DNA of 64,000 bases from Calorimonas adulescens (GTDB lineage Bacteria; Bacillota; Thermoanaerobacteria; Thermoanaerobacterales; UBA4877), in NCBI RefSeq assembly GCF_008274215.1, contig NZ_VTPS01000006.1, positions 62,001 through 126,000 on the forward strand. Direction: 5' to 3'. Made by a program: the position numbers and the translations under genes. The notes beneath the pieces were generated by a model, which saw only the letters and a list, made by a program, of their open reading frames with translations, made no database searches and was not told where the DNA came from. Of this stretch, positions 34,756-43,561 are shown in pieces (position 1 is the first letter of the stretch; the number at the start of each line of letters is the position of its first letter).

Positions 34756-35841
34756 ATGGATGAAGTATTCATGAAGAGGGCGTTGGAGCTTGCCTTAGAA
34801 GGTGCCGGCAGGGCCAATCCCAATCCCCTTGTAGGCGCTGTTATAGTAAAGGATGGCGAAATTGTTGGGGAGGGATACCATAAGATTTATGGAGATGCTC
34901 ATGCCGAGGTGAACGCTATAAAGGCCGCAGGAAGGAGGGCAGAGGGCGCCACGCTGTATGTAAATCTCGAGCCATGCTGCCACTATGGCAAGACGCCGCC
35001 CTGCACCGAGGTTTTAATAGACGCCTCTATCAAAAGGGTGGTGGTTGCCATGAGGGATCCAAACCCGCTGGTAGATGGCGAGGGTATAGCAAGGCTCAAA
35101 GAGGCAGGTATAGAGGTTAGCTGTGGTGTGCTGGAAGGGGAGGCAAAGGCGCTGAACGAGATATATATAAAGTTTATAACGACACACCTGCCTTTTGTTA
35201 TATTAAAGGCAGCCATGAGTTTAGACGGCAAGATTTGCACATCTGAAGGAGACTCTAAATGGATAAGCTCGGAGACATCCAGGGCTTATGTCCATTCTAT
35301 AAGAAACAGGGTTTCAGCTGTAATGGTGGGGCTAAACACTGTGATTGCTGATAATCCACATCTGACCACCAGGATCAAGAACGGGAGAGATGCCAGGCCT
35401 GTAATAGTAGATTCTCTGGCTTCCATCCCCATATCAGCCAATGTGCTGTCAGGCAACAGGCCCATAGTGGTTGTTACAGAGAGGGCCCCTATTGAAAGGG
35501 TGAGTACCCTTAAGGATAAAGGGGCAGAGGTCATCTATACAGGAGAGGACGAAAATGGCATGGTAGACCTGAATGAGCTTATGTATAAACTGGGTGATAT
35601 GGGCATAGACAGTATCCTCCTTGAAGGAGGGGGAAGCCTCAATTGGAGCGCCGTAAAGAAGGGTATAGTGGATAAGTTCTTGTTCTTTGTAGCCCCCGTG
35701 ATTATTGGAGGAGCATCTGCCCTAACACCGGTTGAAGGAGAAGGATTTAAGACGGTATCAGGGGCATTAAGACTTAAAAGGCTAAGCCTTAAAAGCTTAA
35801 GTGATGACATCTTAATTGAAGGGTATCCTGAAAGAAGGTGA
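34756..35841 (+). CDS. ribD: Bifunctional riboflavin deaminase/reductase RibD
   Basis: 361 residues. An N-terminal deaminase domain (about 1-145) has the zinc site HAEVNAIK and PCCHYGKTPPCTE; a C-terminal reductase domain (about 146-361) has KAAMSLDGKI, KWISSE and LLEGGGSLN. It deaminates and then reduces the pyrimidine intermediate of riboflavin synthesis. ATG 34756 is preceded by AAAGGAGG, and a GGCCAGGCC motif overlaps the end of this RBS and runs up to the start codon (34747-34755). A longer frame from 34678 would run through the terminator. Confidence 0.96.
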   Translation: MDEVFMKRALELALEGAGRANPNPLVGAVIVKDGEIVGEGYHKIYGDAHAEVNAIKAAGRRAEGATLYVNLEPCCHYGKTPPCTEVLIDASIKRVVVAMRDPNPLVDGEGIARLKEAGIEVSCGVLEGEAKALNEIYIKFITTHLPFVILKAAMSLDGKICTSEGDSKWISSETSRAYVHSIRNRVSAVMVGLNTVIADNPHLTTRIKNGRDARPVIVDSLASIPISANVLSGNRPIVVVTERAPIERVSTLKDKGAEVIYTGEDENGMVDLNELMYKLGDMGIDSILLEGGGSLNWSAVKKGIVDKFLFFVAPVIIGGASALTPVEGEGFKTVSGALRLKRLSLKSLSDDILIEGYPERR

Positions 35842-35847
35842 TTGGCT

Positions 35848-36483
35848 GTGTTTACTGGAATTGTTGAAGAGATGGGTAGGGTAAGGCACCTAAATCGCAC
35901 AGGCGGAGGTATATCTCTGGCAGTAGAGTGCGAGAAAATCCTTCAGGGGATGGCCGTAGGCGATAGTATAGCCGTAAACGGCATATGCCTCACTGCTACA
36001 GGAGTAATGGGGAACCATTTTACCGCCGATGTTATGCCTGAGAGTATCCTGAGGTCCTCACTCAAGAACATCCGCATAGGTGACCACGTAAACCTTGAGA
36101 GAGCTCTGCCTGCAGATGGAAGGTTTGGCGGACATATTGTGGCAGGACATGTAGATGGTACAGGGACTATAGCCTCTATCAGGAATGAAGGGAATTCAAG
36201 GAGGATATGTATAAGGGCTGATAATTCAATTCTAATGTATATAGTGGAGAAGGGTTCTGTAGCTTTAGATGGGGTAAGCCTCACTGTCTCTATGGTCTTT
36301 GAGGACACCTTTGAGGTATCTGTCATCCCTCATACCCTGTCGTCTACCACCATAGGTAAAAAAAGGGTTGGAGACATGGTGAACATAGAGTGTGACGTGA
36401 TTGGGAAATATATAAGGAAGTTTTTGGCTGGAGAAAAAGGGAATGGCCTTGCTGAAAAGCTTAAAGAAAACGGCTATATTTGA
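35848..36483 (+). CDS. ribE: Riboflavin synthase alpha subunit
   Basis: 211 residues made of two similar lumazine-binding halves: MFTGIVEEMG at the start, NGICLTATG (about 48) and GVSLTVSMV (about 146). It forms riboflavin by dismutation of dimethylribityllumazine. GTG 35848 gives the canonical MFTGIVEE start and has AGAAGG nine bases upstream; an alternative TTG at 35842 is too near. It follows ribD by six bases. Confidence 0.95.
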   Translation: MFTGIVEEMGRVRHLNRTGGGISLAVECEKILQGMAVGDSIAVNGICLTATGVMGNHFTADVMPESILRSSLKNIRIGDHVNLERALPADGRFGGHIVAGHVDGTGTIASIRNEGNSRRICIRADNSILMYIVEKGSVALDGVSLTVSMVFEDTFEVSVIPHTLSSTTIGKKRVGDMVNIECDVIGKYIRKFLAGEKGNGLAEKLKENGYI

Positions 36484-36495
36484 GGAGGGATATAA

Positions 36496-37689
36496 ATGTT
36501 AAATTCTATAGAAGAAGTCATAGAAGACATCAGAAACGGCAAAATGGTTATAGTCGTGGACAATGAGGACAGAGAAAATGAGGGTGATATCGTAGCTGCG
36601 GCAGAGATGGTGACACCCGAGGTCATAAACTTCATGGCAGGATATGGACGCGGACTGATATGTGTGTCCATCCCTTCATACAGGGCAAGGGAGCTTATGC
36701 TTTCACCTATGGTCCAGAAAAATAGCGACAGCCATGAGACTGCTTTTACAATCTCTGTGGACGCCAGGGAAACCTCTACAGGTATTTCGGCATATGAAAG
36801 GGCAAAGACTATAAAAAAATTGATATCGCCAGATGCCGTGCCTGAAGACTTTAACCGGCCTGGCCACGTCTTTCCGCTTATCGCAAGGGATGGCGGGGTT
36901 TTGGAAAGGCCAGGCCATACCGAAGCCTCCTCTGACCTTGCCCGTCTTGCCGGCCTCTATCCCGCAGGTGTCATATGCGAGATAATGAATGATGACGGCA
37001 CCATGGCGCGCCTGCCGCAGCTCATTGAATTTGCAAAAAGACATGACCTTAAGATAACATCTGTGGAAAAGCTTATAGAATACAGGCTTAAAGCGAATAA
37101 TGGTATGCAGATGAGTGTAAAGACACATCTTCCCACAGCCTATGGAGACTTTACACTTGTGGCCTATCCTGATTCCAACTCGAGTGAGCCCCATATAGTG
37201 CTGCTCATGGGTGATGTATCAGGGGATAAGGCCAGGCCAGTTCTTACAAGGATACATTCAGAGTGTATGACCGGTGATGTATTTGGGTCTTTAAGATGCG
37301 ACTGCGGCAGCCAGCTTCACAGGGCTCTCCGGATGATAGCCCGTGAAGGGCGGGGCATCCTCATATATATGAGGCAGGAAGGCAGGGGTATAGGACTCAT
37401 GAATAAACTAAAGGCCTATAGACTTCAGGATGAGGGTTACGATACTGTAGATGCCAACCTTCAACTGGGATTTCCGCCAGACCTCAGGGACTACAGGACA
37501 GCAGCAGCTATATTGAAGGACCTCGGTATAAACAGCATTAGGCTTCTTACAAATAACCCCGATAAGATTTCGGACATTGAAAAATATGGTATTCATGTAG
37601 CAGAAAGAGTTCCATTGATAACCGGCAGGAATAACATAAACAGCCAGTACCTCAACACAAAGAGGGAAAAAATGGGCCATATGATATAG
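36496..37689 (+). CDS. ribBA: DHBP synthase/GTP cyclohydrolase II RibBA
   Basis: 397 residues. An N-terminal DHBP synthase domain (about 1-200) contains VDNEDRENEGDIV and GHTEASSDL; a C-terminal GTP cyclohydrolase II domain (about 205-397) has RIHSECMTGDVFGSLRCDCG with the three zinc cysteines and YMRQEGRGIG. It supplies both precursors of lumazine. AGGAGGG precedes ATG 36496. Three GGCCWGGCC motifs (36857, 36908, 37230) occur in it. Confidence 0.96.
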   Translation: MLNSIEEVIEDIRNGKMVIVVDNEDRENEGDIVAAAEMVTPEVINFMAGYGRGLICVSIPSYRARELMLSPMVQKNSDSHETAFTISVDARETSTGISAYERAKTIKKLISPDAVPEDFNRPGHVFPLIARDGGVLERPGHTEASSDLARLAGLYPAGVICEIMNDDGTMARLPQLIEFAKRHDLKITSVEKLIEYRLKANNGMQMSVKTHLPTAYGDFTLVAYPDSNSSEPHIVLLMGDVSGDKARPVLTRIHSECMTGDVFGSLRCDCGSQLHRALRMIAREGRGILIYMRQEGRGIGLMNKLKAYRLQDEGYDTVDANLQLGFPPDLRDYRTAAAILKDLGINSIRLLTNNPDKISDIEKYGIHVAERVPLITGRNNINSQYLNTKREKMGHMI

Positions 37690-37703
37690 AGGAGGAATAA
37701 TTT

Positions 37704-38180
37704 ATGAATGTATACGAAGGCAAACTGATTGGAAGCGGTCTTAAGTTCTCCATAGTGGTCTCCAGGTTTAACGAGTTTATAACCTCAAAGCTTTTGGAGG
37801 GCTGCCTTGATGCCCTCAGAAGGCATGGGGTTGAGGATGAAAACATAGATATTGTCTGGGTACCTGGTGCCTTTGAAATACCCCTTGCTGCTAAGAAACT
37901 GGCCGGAGCTCACAGATACGATGCAGTCATATGCCTTGGATCTGTGATAAGGGGTGCCACACCACACTTTGACTATGTGGCAGCAGAGGTCTCAAAGGGT
38001 GTGGCCCATGTCTCACTGGAATCAGGTGTTCCCACCATATTCGGCGTGCTCACTACAGACACAATTGAGCAGGCAATAGAAAGATCCGGTACAAAGAGCG
38101 GCAATAAGGGGTACGACGCAGCAATGACAGCCATAGAGATGGCAAATCTGAACCATTCCTTAGATGAAGATATAATTTGA
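37704..38180 (+). CDS. ribH: 6,7-dimethyl-8-ribityllumazine synthase
   Basis: 158 residues with the family blocks [53 protein letters not shown] and [24 protein letters not shown], including the catalytic His (about 90). The enzyme forms 60-subunit shells in many bacteria. It is the last rib gene, 14 bp after ribBA, with AGGAGG upstream. Confidence 0.96.
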   Translation: MNVYEGKLIGSGLKFSIVVSRFNEFITSKLLEGCLDALRRHGVEDENIDIVWVPGAFEIPLAAKKLAGAHRYDAVICLGSVIRGATPHFDYVAAEVSKGVAHVSLESGVPTIFGVLTTDTIEQAIERSGTKSGNKGYDAAMTAIEMANLNHSLDEDII

Positions 38181-38184
38181 AAAC

Positions 38185-38202
38185 AGGAGGCTTAAGCCTC
38201 CT
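38185..38202. terminator. Terminator-like perfect palindrome after ribH
   Basis: AGGAGGCTTAAGCCTCCT is an 18-bp perfect palindrome five bases after the ribH stop, followed by ATTCTTT. It may terminate both the rib operon and the convergent small gene. Confidence 0.55.
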
Positions 38203-38275
38203 ATTCTTTATGCAAAGGTGTACTACCCCACCTTAAAGGCCTTCTCCTTGCAGTTTACCGCTGAAGGAGCAGGTC

Positions 38276-38464
38276 CTAATTGGCCCTGCTCTCGCTGTCA
38301 TAAGTCATCTCCATCTCTATCTGTGCAGATTTTCTGGCTATATCAGTCCTGGTTATGATTCCCTTATCAATAAGGGTCTCTATGATACTTATTATGGCTA
38401 AGGTGTTCTTATAATCTATCTCTTTAAGCCTTGCCATTTGAGCATATATATCCAATTCTTTCAC
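38276..38464 (-). CDS. Small conserved helical protein, function unknown
   Basis: A 62-residue protein (MKELDIYAQMARLKEIDYKN...) predicted almost wholly helical with alternating charged residues, and no cysteines or signal peptide. The GTG at 38464 has a clear AGGAGG RBS eight bases upstream, so it is likely real. It is divergent from the ferritin-like gene, with 134 bp between them holding promoter-like elements. I do not recognise its family; a link to the neighbour is only positional. Confidence 0.6.
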   Translation of the reverse strand: MKELDIYAQMARLKEIDYKNTLAIISIIETLIDKGIITRTDIARKSAQIEMEMTYDSESRAN

Positions 38465-38535
38465 AGTAAACGCCTCCTTTTAAGTAATTATTTCCAGTAT
38501 AAAGCTGCTTTATTCAAATAACTTTTATTTATAAA

Positions 38536-38564
38536 GAAGGGTTTTCCGGCAGAATGTCGAAATA
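38536..38564 (+). promoter_or_regulatory. Sigma-H-like promoter before the ferritin-like gene
   Basis: GAAGGGTTT-11-GTCGAAATA resembles RnAGGAwww / RnnGAATww with one mismatch in each box. It ends 34 bp before the ATG at 38599 and matches the pattern seen elsewhere in the window. Confidence 0.45.
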
Positions 38565-38637
38565 TATGTACAAATAATATTTTTGGAGGTGTATATCTAT
38601 GGCATAGGAAAGAGAACTGGGAGTACTTAAGTTCGGT

Positions 38638-39114
38638 ATGGCCATGGAGAATCAGGGCCTGGCCTTTTACATGGACTTTCTACCAAAGGTAAAAGACTCC
38701 GGCACAAAAGCACTTTTCGAAGCACTGGTCAAGATGGAAAAAGACCATTATGACTATTTAAGCGAGCAGTATCAAAACCTCTCCCGCGGTAAGGAGGTAG
38801 AAGACATAAAAGAAGAGTATGAATCCCCTGAAATATTCGTTGCAAGGATGGAACAGCAGGACGTATCACCAGAGGAGCCGTCTTTGGAGGAGCTTTCTAC
38901 CCTGCGTATGGCGGTACTCATAGAGGACAACTTTATGAACTTCTATCAAAAGGCCGCTGCAGACGAAGAAGAACGCAGTGTAAAGAAACTCTTAAGCAAT
39001 CTGGCGCAATGGGAGAAGAGCCACAAGGATGCACTTGGTGCCCGATATAAAAAGCTTATGGAAAAGTCTAATCTCTACAACCTTGGAGATATGAGCAGGT
39101 ACCTTATGCTATAA
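38638..39114 (+). CDS. Ferritin/rubrerythrin-like protein, in-frame stop near the original start
   Basis: 158 residues of the ferritin-like four-helix type, with AMENQGLAFYMDF, EKDHYDYL and ALLIEDNFMNFY-like (here AVLIEDNFMNFYQKAA) iron-ligand segments. Most relatives begin 10-15 residues earlier. Here an ATG at 38599 with a strong GGAGGTG opens the same frame, but codon 3 is TAG (38605-38607). The frame is then open again to 39114. Translation probably restarts at ATG 38638 or 38644, or the TAG is a mutation, readthrough site or sequence error. No rubredoxin cysteines are present. Confidence 0.7.
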   Translation: MAMENQGLAFYMDFLPKVKDSGTKALFEALVKMEKDHYDYLSEQYQNLSRGKEVEDIKEEYESPEIFVARMEQQDVSPEEPSLEELSTLRMAVLIEDNFMNFYQKAAADEEERSVKKLLSNLAQWEKSHKDALGARYKKLMEKSNLYNLGDMSRYLML

Positions 39115-39120
39115 TTAATC

Positions 39121-39149
39121 TTGCATTTATGGATAAACTATACTATAAT
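39121..39149 (+). promoter_or_regulatory. Promoter of the serS T-box leader
   Basis: TTGCAT-17-TATAAT, directly after the ferritin-like gene. Confidence 0.7.
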
Positions 39150-39376
39150 CTATAACAAAGCGATGAAGGAAAATAGTAGCCCCTGAACACTTGAAGAGAG
39201 TCGGCGGGTGGTGCGAGCCGGCAGGATAGGGGGTGAATCCATTCCGGAGCTGCGGGCTGAAACAGCAGTAAGCCTTGCCGGGAAGACCGTTATGCAGTTG
39301 AGCCGGGCTTTTGGCCAAGCAGGGTGGCAACGCGGGTAATTATGCTCGTCCCTTTTCAGGGACGGGCTTTTTATTT
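39150..39376 (+). ncRNA. T-box leader of serS
   Basis: The T-box core AGGGTGGCAACGCGGG (about 39320-39335) is followed by a terminator with stem CGTCCC-TTTTCA-GGGACG and a GGGCTTTTTATTT tail. Upstream is the long stem I region with AAGAGAGTCGGCGGGTGGTG. It senses uncharged tRNA-Ser and reads through to serS on serine starvation. The specifier codon was not assigned. Confidence 0.93.
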
Positions 39377-39402
39377 ATACGATGGGAGGAAGGATGGTTA
39401 AT

Positions 39403-40701
39403 ATGTTAGACCCAAAGAGGATAAGAAACAATCCAGATGAGATCAGAGAATCACTCATCAAGAGAAACGAGTCCACAGAAAACCTGGACAGGTTTTTAGA
39501 GCTGGATGAAAAGAGGAGGAGCATCCTTGCCGAACTGGAAAAGCTCAAAAACCTGAGAAACAGCGAGTCTGAAGAGATTGCCAGGCTGAAGAGGGAGGGC
39601 AAGGACGCAAGTAAAAAGATTGAGGAGATGAGGGAGGTCTCGGATAAGATTAAATCCATGGAGGCTGATCTGAATGAGGTCGAGAGTGAGTTCAATCTGG
39701 TGCTCATGTCTATCCCCAATGTGCCTCATCCATCTGTGCCGATCGGGAAGAGCGAGGATGATAATATAGAGGTAAGGCGCTGGGGCGAGCCCACTAAATT
39801 TGACTTTGAACCAAAAGCACACTGGGATGTAGGTGAAGACCTTGGTATACTTGACTTTACCACAGCCTCGAAGGTCACAGGCTCACGCTTTGTATTTTTA
39901 AAGGGACTTGGCGCAAAGCTGGAGATGGCACTCATCAACTTCATGCTCACCATGCACACCACTAAACACGGCTATGTGGAGGTCTTTCCACCCTTTATGG
40001 TACACAGGCACAGTATGGAGGGCACAGGACAGCTTCCGAAGTTTGAGGAGGATGCCTTCAAGGTGGCAGGCACAGACTATTTCCTGATACCGACGGCGGA
40101 GGTGCCGGTCACCAATATGTACAGGGAACAGATACTGGACAGATCAGATCTCCCCATATACCATGTGGCATACAGCGCCTGCTTCAGGTCGGAGGCCGGT
40201 TCAGCAGGCAGGGACACAAGGGGCCTTATAAGGCAGCACCAGTTCAACAAGGTTGAGATGGTAAAGATAGTTGAGCCCGAAACATCATATGACGAACTGG
40301 AGAAGATGGTGAACGATGCTGAGGATGTGCTTCAGACTCTGGGTATCCCATACAGGGTGGTGGCCATAAGCACGGCAGACTTGGGGTTTACAGCAGCCAA
40401 GAAATATGACCTGGAGGTGTGGATGCCCAGCTACGGCAGGTATGTGGAGATATCCTCCTGCAGCAACTGCGAGGACTTTCAGGCCAGGAGGGCGGAAATG
40501 AAGTACAGGCCAGGCCAGGGTGAGAAGGCCAGATATGTCCATACCCTCAATGGTTCGGGTGTGGCTGTAGGCCGTACTGCAGCTGCCATACTGGAAAACT
40601 ACCAGCAGCCTGATGGGAGCGTGGTAATCCCAGAGGCGCTGAGGCCGTTTATGGGTGGCATAGAGAAAATAACCAGGGAGAATGCAAAAGGCCGCAGATG
40701 A
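39403..40701 (+). CDS. serS: Seryl-tRNA synthetase
   Basis: 432 residues. An N-terminal antiparallel coiled coil (about 25-105) is followed by the class II core with motif 2 [21 protein letters not shown] (about 268-288) and motif 3 [15 protein letters not shown] (about 382-396). ATG 39403 ([10 protein letters not shown]) matches the usual start, with GGAGGAAGG upstream; ATG 39394 is also open. It is regulated by the T-box before it. Confidence 0.96.
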   Translation: MLDPKRIRNNPDEIRESLIKRNESTENLDRFLELDEKRRSILAELEKLKNLRNSESEEIARLKREGKDASKKIEEMREVSDKIKSMEADLNEVESEFNLVLMSIPNVPHPSVPIGKSEDDNIEVRRWGEPTKFDFEPKAHWDVGEDLGILDFTTASKVTGSRFVFLKGLGAKLEMALINFMLTMHTTKHGYVEVFPPFMVHRHSMEGTGQLPKFEEDAFKVAGTDYFLIPTAEVPVTNMYREQILDRSDLPIYHVAYSACFRSEAGSAGRDTRGLIRQHQFNKVEMVKIVEPETSYDELEKMVNDAEDVLQTLGIPYRVVAISTADLGFTAAKKYDLEVWMPSYGRYVEISSCSNCEDFQARRAEMKYRPGQGEKARYVHTLNGSGVAVGRTAAAILENYQQPDGSVVIPEALRPFMGGIEKITRENAKGRR

Positions 40702-40713
40702 TGCGGCCTTTTT
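40686..40713 (+). terminator. serS terminator
   Basis: AAAAGGCCGCA-GATGA-TGCGGCCTTTTT, overlapping the serS stop codon. Confidence 0.85.
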
Positions 40714-41025
40714 GTTGCAAAATGTGATTCAGGCCATTGCTAAATTTATTTAATTTTGTTATTATGATTACAATAATTGTTTCGGTGTATAAGGCTCATG
40801 TCAGCAACATCCATGTACCTGACACTCGTTCTGATCTAATATTTGTAGCTCATTTTGCCGGGTGCGCCTCCATCTGGCATCCATGCCAGATGCCAGGACT
40901 CCATTTGCCGCTTATTAAGAGTATTATGGACGTGCTTTAAGGCTGAATTTGATGTTGCATGTCATCTTCCATGGGCTTCTTACACTAAAATCAATAGTAA
41001 TTCCATTGGAAACAGGGGGATATTA
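40714..41025 (+). promoter_or_regulatory. Intergenic region with a perfect inverted repeat before the signalling operon
   Basis: CATCTGGCAT-CC-ATGCCAGATG (40871-40892) is a 10-bp perfect stem, and TGTCAG-N14-CTGACA spans 40799-40824. No strong sigma-A promoter and no gene were seen. These could be operators or a structured leader of the receiver-kinase operon. Confidence 0.4.
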
Positions 41026-41394
41026 ATGAAGAAGATTCTCATAGCGGACGATGAAAGGTCTATAAGGATACTTCTCAGAGGGACCATGGAGGTATTAGAT
41101 GATGTGGAGTTGATTGAAGCATCAGACGGTATTGAGGCACTTGAAAAAGTGATGGAATCAAAACCTGATTTAGCTGTCTTAGATGTGATGATGCCGGGGA
41201 TGACGGGTCTTGAGGCATGTCGGGCCATCAAATCCAATGAAAGCCTTAAAGATACAAGGGTTATCATATTGACTGCTAAGGTGCAAAAATCGGATATGGA
41301 TGATGCAGCAAATGCAGGAGCTGATAGGTACATATTCAAACCCTTTAGTCCATCTGAGCTCCTTGATGTCGTTGAGGAGATCCTTAATGAATAG
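41026..41394 (+). CDS. Single-domain response regulator (CheY-like)
   Basis: 122 residues, receiver domain only: ILIADDERSIRILL (acidic pocket), LAVLDVMMPGMTGLEA (phosphoacceptor Asp, about 53), ILTAKVQ and the Lys in YIFKPFSP (about 105). ATG 41026 follows AGGGGG. The next gene overlaps it by 8 bp. Without an output domain it probably passes phosphate or acts by protein contact within the three-protein signalling set. Confidence 0.93.
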   Translation: MKKILIADDERSIRILLRGTMEVLDDVELIEASDGIEALEKVMESKPDLAVLDVMMPGMTGLEACRAIKSNESLKDTRVIILTAKVQKSDMDDAANAGADRYIFKPFSPSELLDVVEEILNE

Positions 41395-43561
41395 GCGTAC
41401 GTTGTATCTTGTCCTTATAGTGGTTCTTCTCATTGTCGTCATGTTGACTGCCGTAAACATATTTAACATAATTGAAGAATACAGCATACGTAATATACAG
41501 GCTGTAGATAGCCAGATAACCGGTGAGATACGTACATATATAAACGACAAACTGGAGAAGGCAGACTCAGATGCCCTTTTCCTTGCGGAGTTCATGGGCA
41601 GTTCCAGTGTGTTAAACTCTGATGTTGATGTGGACTATGATTACAATCTAAAGCGTGTGCAGGACATATTTGTCAGGTTTGCCGCAATAAATAACCTGTA
41701 CAGCCAGGTGCGCTTTATAAATGATGAAGGAGATGAGATCATCAGGGTTGATAATGATGGCAGGGAAACCCAATTGATTCAGGATGATAAACTGCAAAAT
41801 AAGGCAGATAGACCATATTTTAGAAATATTATAAACCAGCAAAAAGGCAGTGTATATGTCTCACCAATTGACTTGAATGTAGAAAACGGGGAGATAGAGG
41901 TGCCATTAAATCCTGTGCTCAGGGTCGGCGCTCCTGTATATGATAGGTCAAACCGGCTCAAGGGTGTAATTGTTCTCAATATCTCGGGGGACAGGCTTCT
42001 GAAATTTCTTGACGATTATGACAATATCTCAATTATAAACCAGGACGGTATGTATATATACAACCGGGACAGCTCAAAAAGATGGGGTAAAATCTTAGGA
42101 ACAGGTAAGGAGTTCCAAAAGGACTTTTCAGCTGACACCATGGCGAGGATTGTTCGAGCAGGGGAAGGGTATATAGAGGAGAATGGAAAGCTGATTACAT
42201 TTAAGCGCTTTGATGCTGGACATGAATTGTGGTATGTGCTTCTCAGCAACGACATGGCGGCAATAGCCAAGCCGTATAATGACCTGAAAAGGGCACTCCT
42301 GATAGCGACCATAGCTGGTTCTGCTGTTGCAGGGCTCCTGTTTGGGCTTTTTCTCAGAGAGTACCGCCGCTCTGTAACCAGTGAGAAACTGGAGGAGACC
42401 AACAGGCTGCTGATTGCAAAGCAAAGCGAGTTAGAGGAGGACTATGCTCTGGTTGAGGAGCTCAATGCTCAACTGGACGAGCAGACAAAAAATTTAAGAA
42501 AGCAGAGGGATATCACGCTAGCTGTGGTAGACTCTGTGGATGACTATATTATTCTTTTCCGTGAGGACGGCACAATAACTATTAATAGGAATGCAAAGGG
42601 CCTCTTTAATTTTGAAGCGGATGATACCGTAAAGGCTGAGGAATGGGCGAGGGTATTCTTTAAGCCGTTCACACCGGATGGCCTGGCCGATGAGCTGGTT
42701 TCTTTGTTGAGTGATAGGTTTTCTTCTCTGCAGAAGGAGATCTATCTGATACCACGCTCAATGTACTTTAAACTCTATTCAGTCCCGGTAAGTATGGAAA
42801 GCGGAGAGTACATAGGAAGGCTTGTGGTCCTCCACGACATAACCAGGGAGAAGGAGGTAGACAGGCTAAAATCTGAACTGATAAGCACTGTAAGCCATGA
42901 GCTCAGAACACCTATGAGCAGCATACTTGGCTTTGCTGAGCTTTTGACTACCAGACAGCTTGCTGAGGGAAAAAAGAAGGAGTATATAGGTATAATCCAG
43001 TCTGAAGCTAAGAGGCTCACGCAGCTTATAAACGACTTTTTGGATATTCAGAGGATGGAGAGCGGCAGGCAGGTATATAACATGAGAAAGGTTGACATAA
43101 AGGCTGTTGCAGAGGAAACAGTCAGGCTTTACAGGGATTCATCGGGCAGGGATATCCTCCTTGAGACAAGCAGCACGATACCCTTTGTCTACGGTGATGA
43201 AGATAAGATAAAACAGGTTTTTTCAAACCTTATATCCAATGCCGTCAAATACTCCAGTGAAGGGGATATCAGGATAAGCCTGTCCAGAGACGGCATGATG
43301 GTTAAATGTTCAGTGTCAGATAGGGGCATAGGCATACCGGATGAGGAAAAGGACAAGATATTTGAAAGGTTTTTCAGGGTACACAGTGAAGACACCAGAG
43401 AGATAGGCGGTACGGGTCTTGGCCTGGCCATATGCAGGGAGATAGTGACGGCCCATGGCGGTGACATATGGTTTGAATCGGAAGTGGGTAAGGGCAGCAC
43501 CTTCAGTTTTACCATACCCATATACAGAGAAGTAAAGGAGGACAGTAGACATGACGAGTGA
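41387..43561 (+). CDS. Membrane sensor histidine kinase (Cache-PAS-HisKA-HATPase)
   Basis: 724 residues. Transmembrane helix about 5-27, extracytoplasmic double-Cache-type sensor about 30-300, second helix about 303-322, coiled coil, PAS-like domain about 375-490, then HisKA with SHELRTPMSSILGF (H504) and HATPase_c with NLISNAVKYS, DRGIGIPDEE and GGTGLGLAI. ATG 41387 overlaps the receiver gene and follows GAGGAG. Its C-terminus overlaps the next gene by 11 bp, so all three are coupled. The external ligand is unknown; Cache domains often bind small organic acids or amino acids. Confidence 0.9.
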   Translation: MNRRTLYLVLIVVLLIVVMLTAVNIFNIIEEYSIRNIQAVDSQITGEIRTYINDKLEKADSDALFLAEFMGSSSVLNSDVDVDYDYNLKRVQDIFVRFAAINNLYSQVRFINDEGDEIIRVDNDGRETQLIQDDKLQNKADRPYFRNIINQQKGSVYVSPIDLNVENGEIEVPLNPVLRVGAPVYDRSNRLKGVIVLNISGDRLLKFLDDYDNISIINQDGMYIYNRDSSKRWGKILGTGKEFQKDFSADTMARIVRAGEGYIEENGKLITFKRFDAGHELWYVLLSNDMAAIAKPYNDLKRALLIATIAGSAVAGLLFGLFLREYRRSVTSEKLEETNRLLIAKQSELEEDYALVEELNAQLDEQTKNLRKQRDITLAVVDSVDDYIILFREDGTITINRNAKGLFNFEADDTVKAEEWARVFFKPFTPDGLADELVSLLSDRFSSLQKEIYLIPRSMYFKLYSVPVSMESGEYIGRLVVLHDITREKEVDRLKSELISTVSHELRTPMSSILGFAELLTTRQLAEGKKKEYIGIIQSEAKRLTQLINDFLDIQRMESGRQVYNMRKVDIKAVAEETVRLYRDSSGRDILLETSSTIPFVYGDEDKIKQVFSNLISNAVKYSSEGDIRISLSRDGMMVKCSVSDRGIGIPDEEKDKIFERFFRVHSEDTREIGGTGLGLAICREIVTAHGGDIWFESEVGKGSTFSFTIPIYREVKEDSRHDE

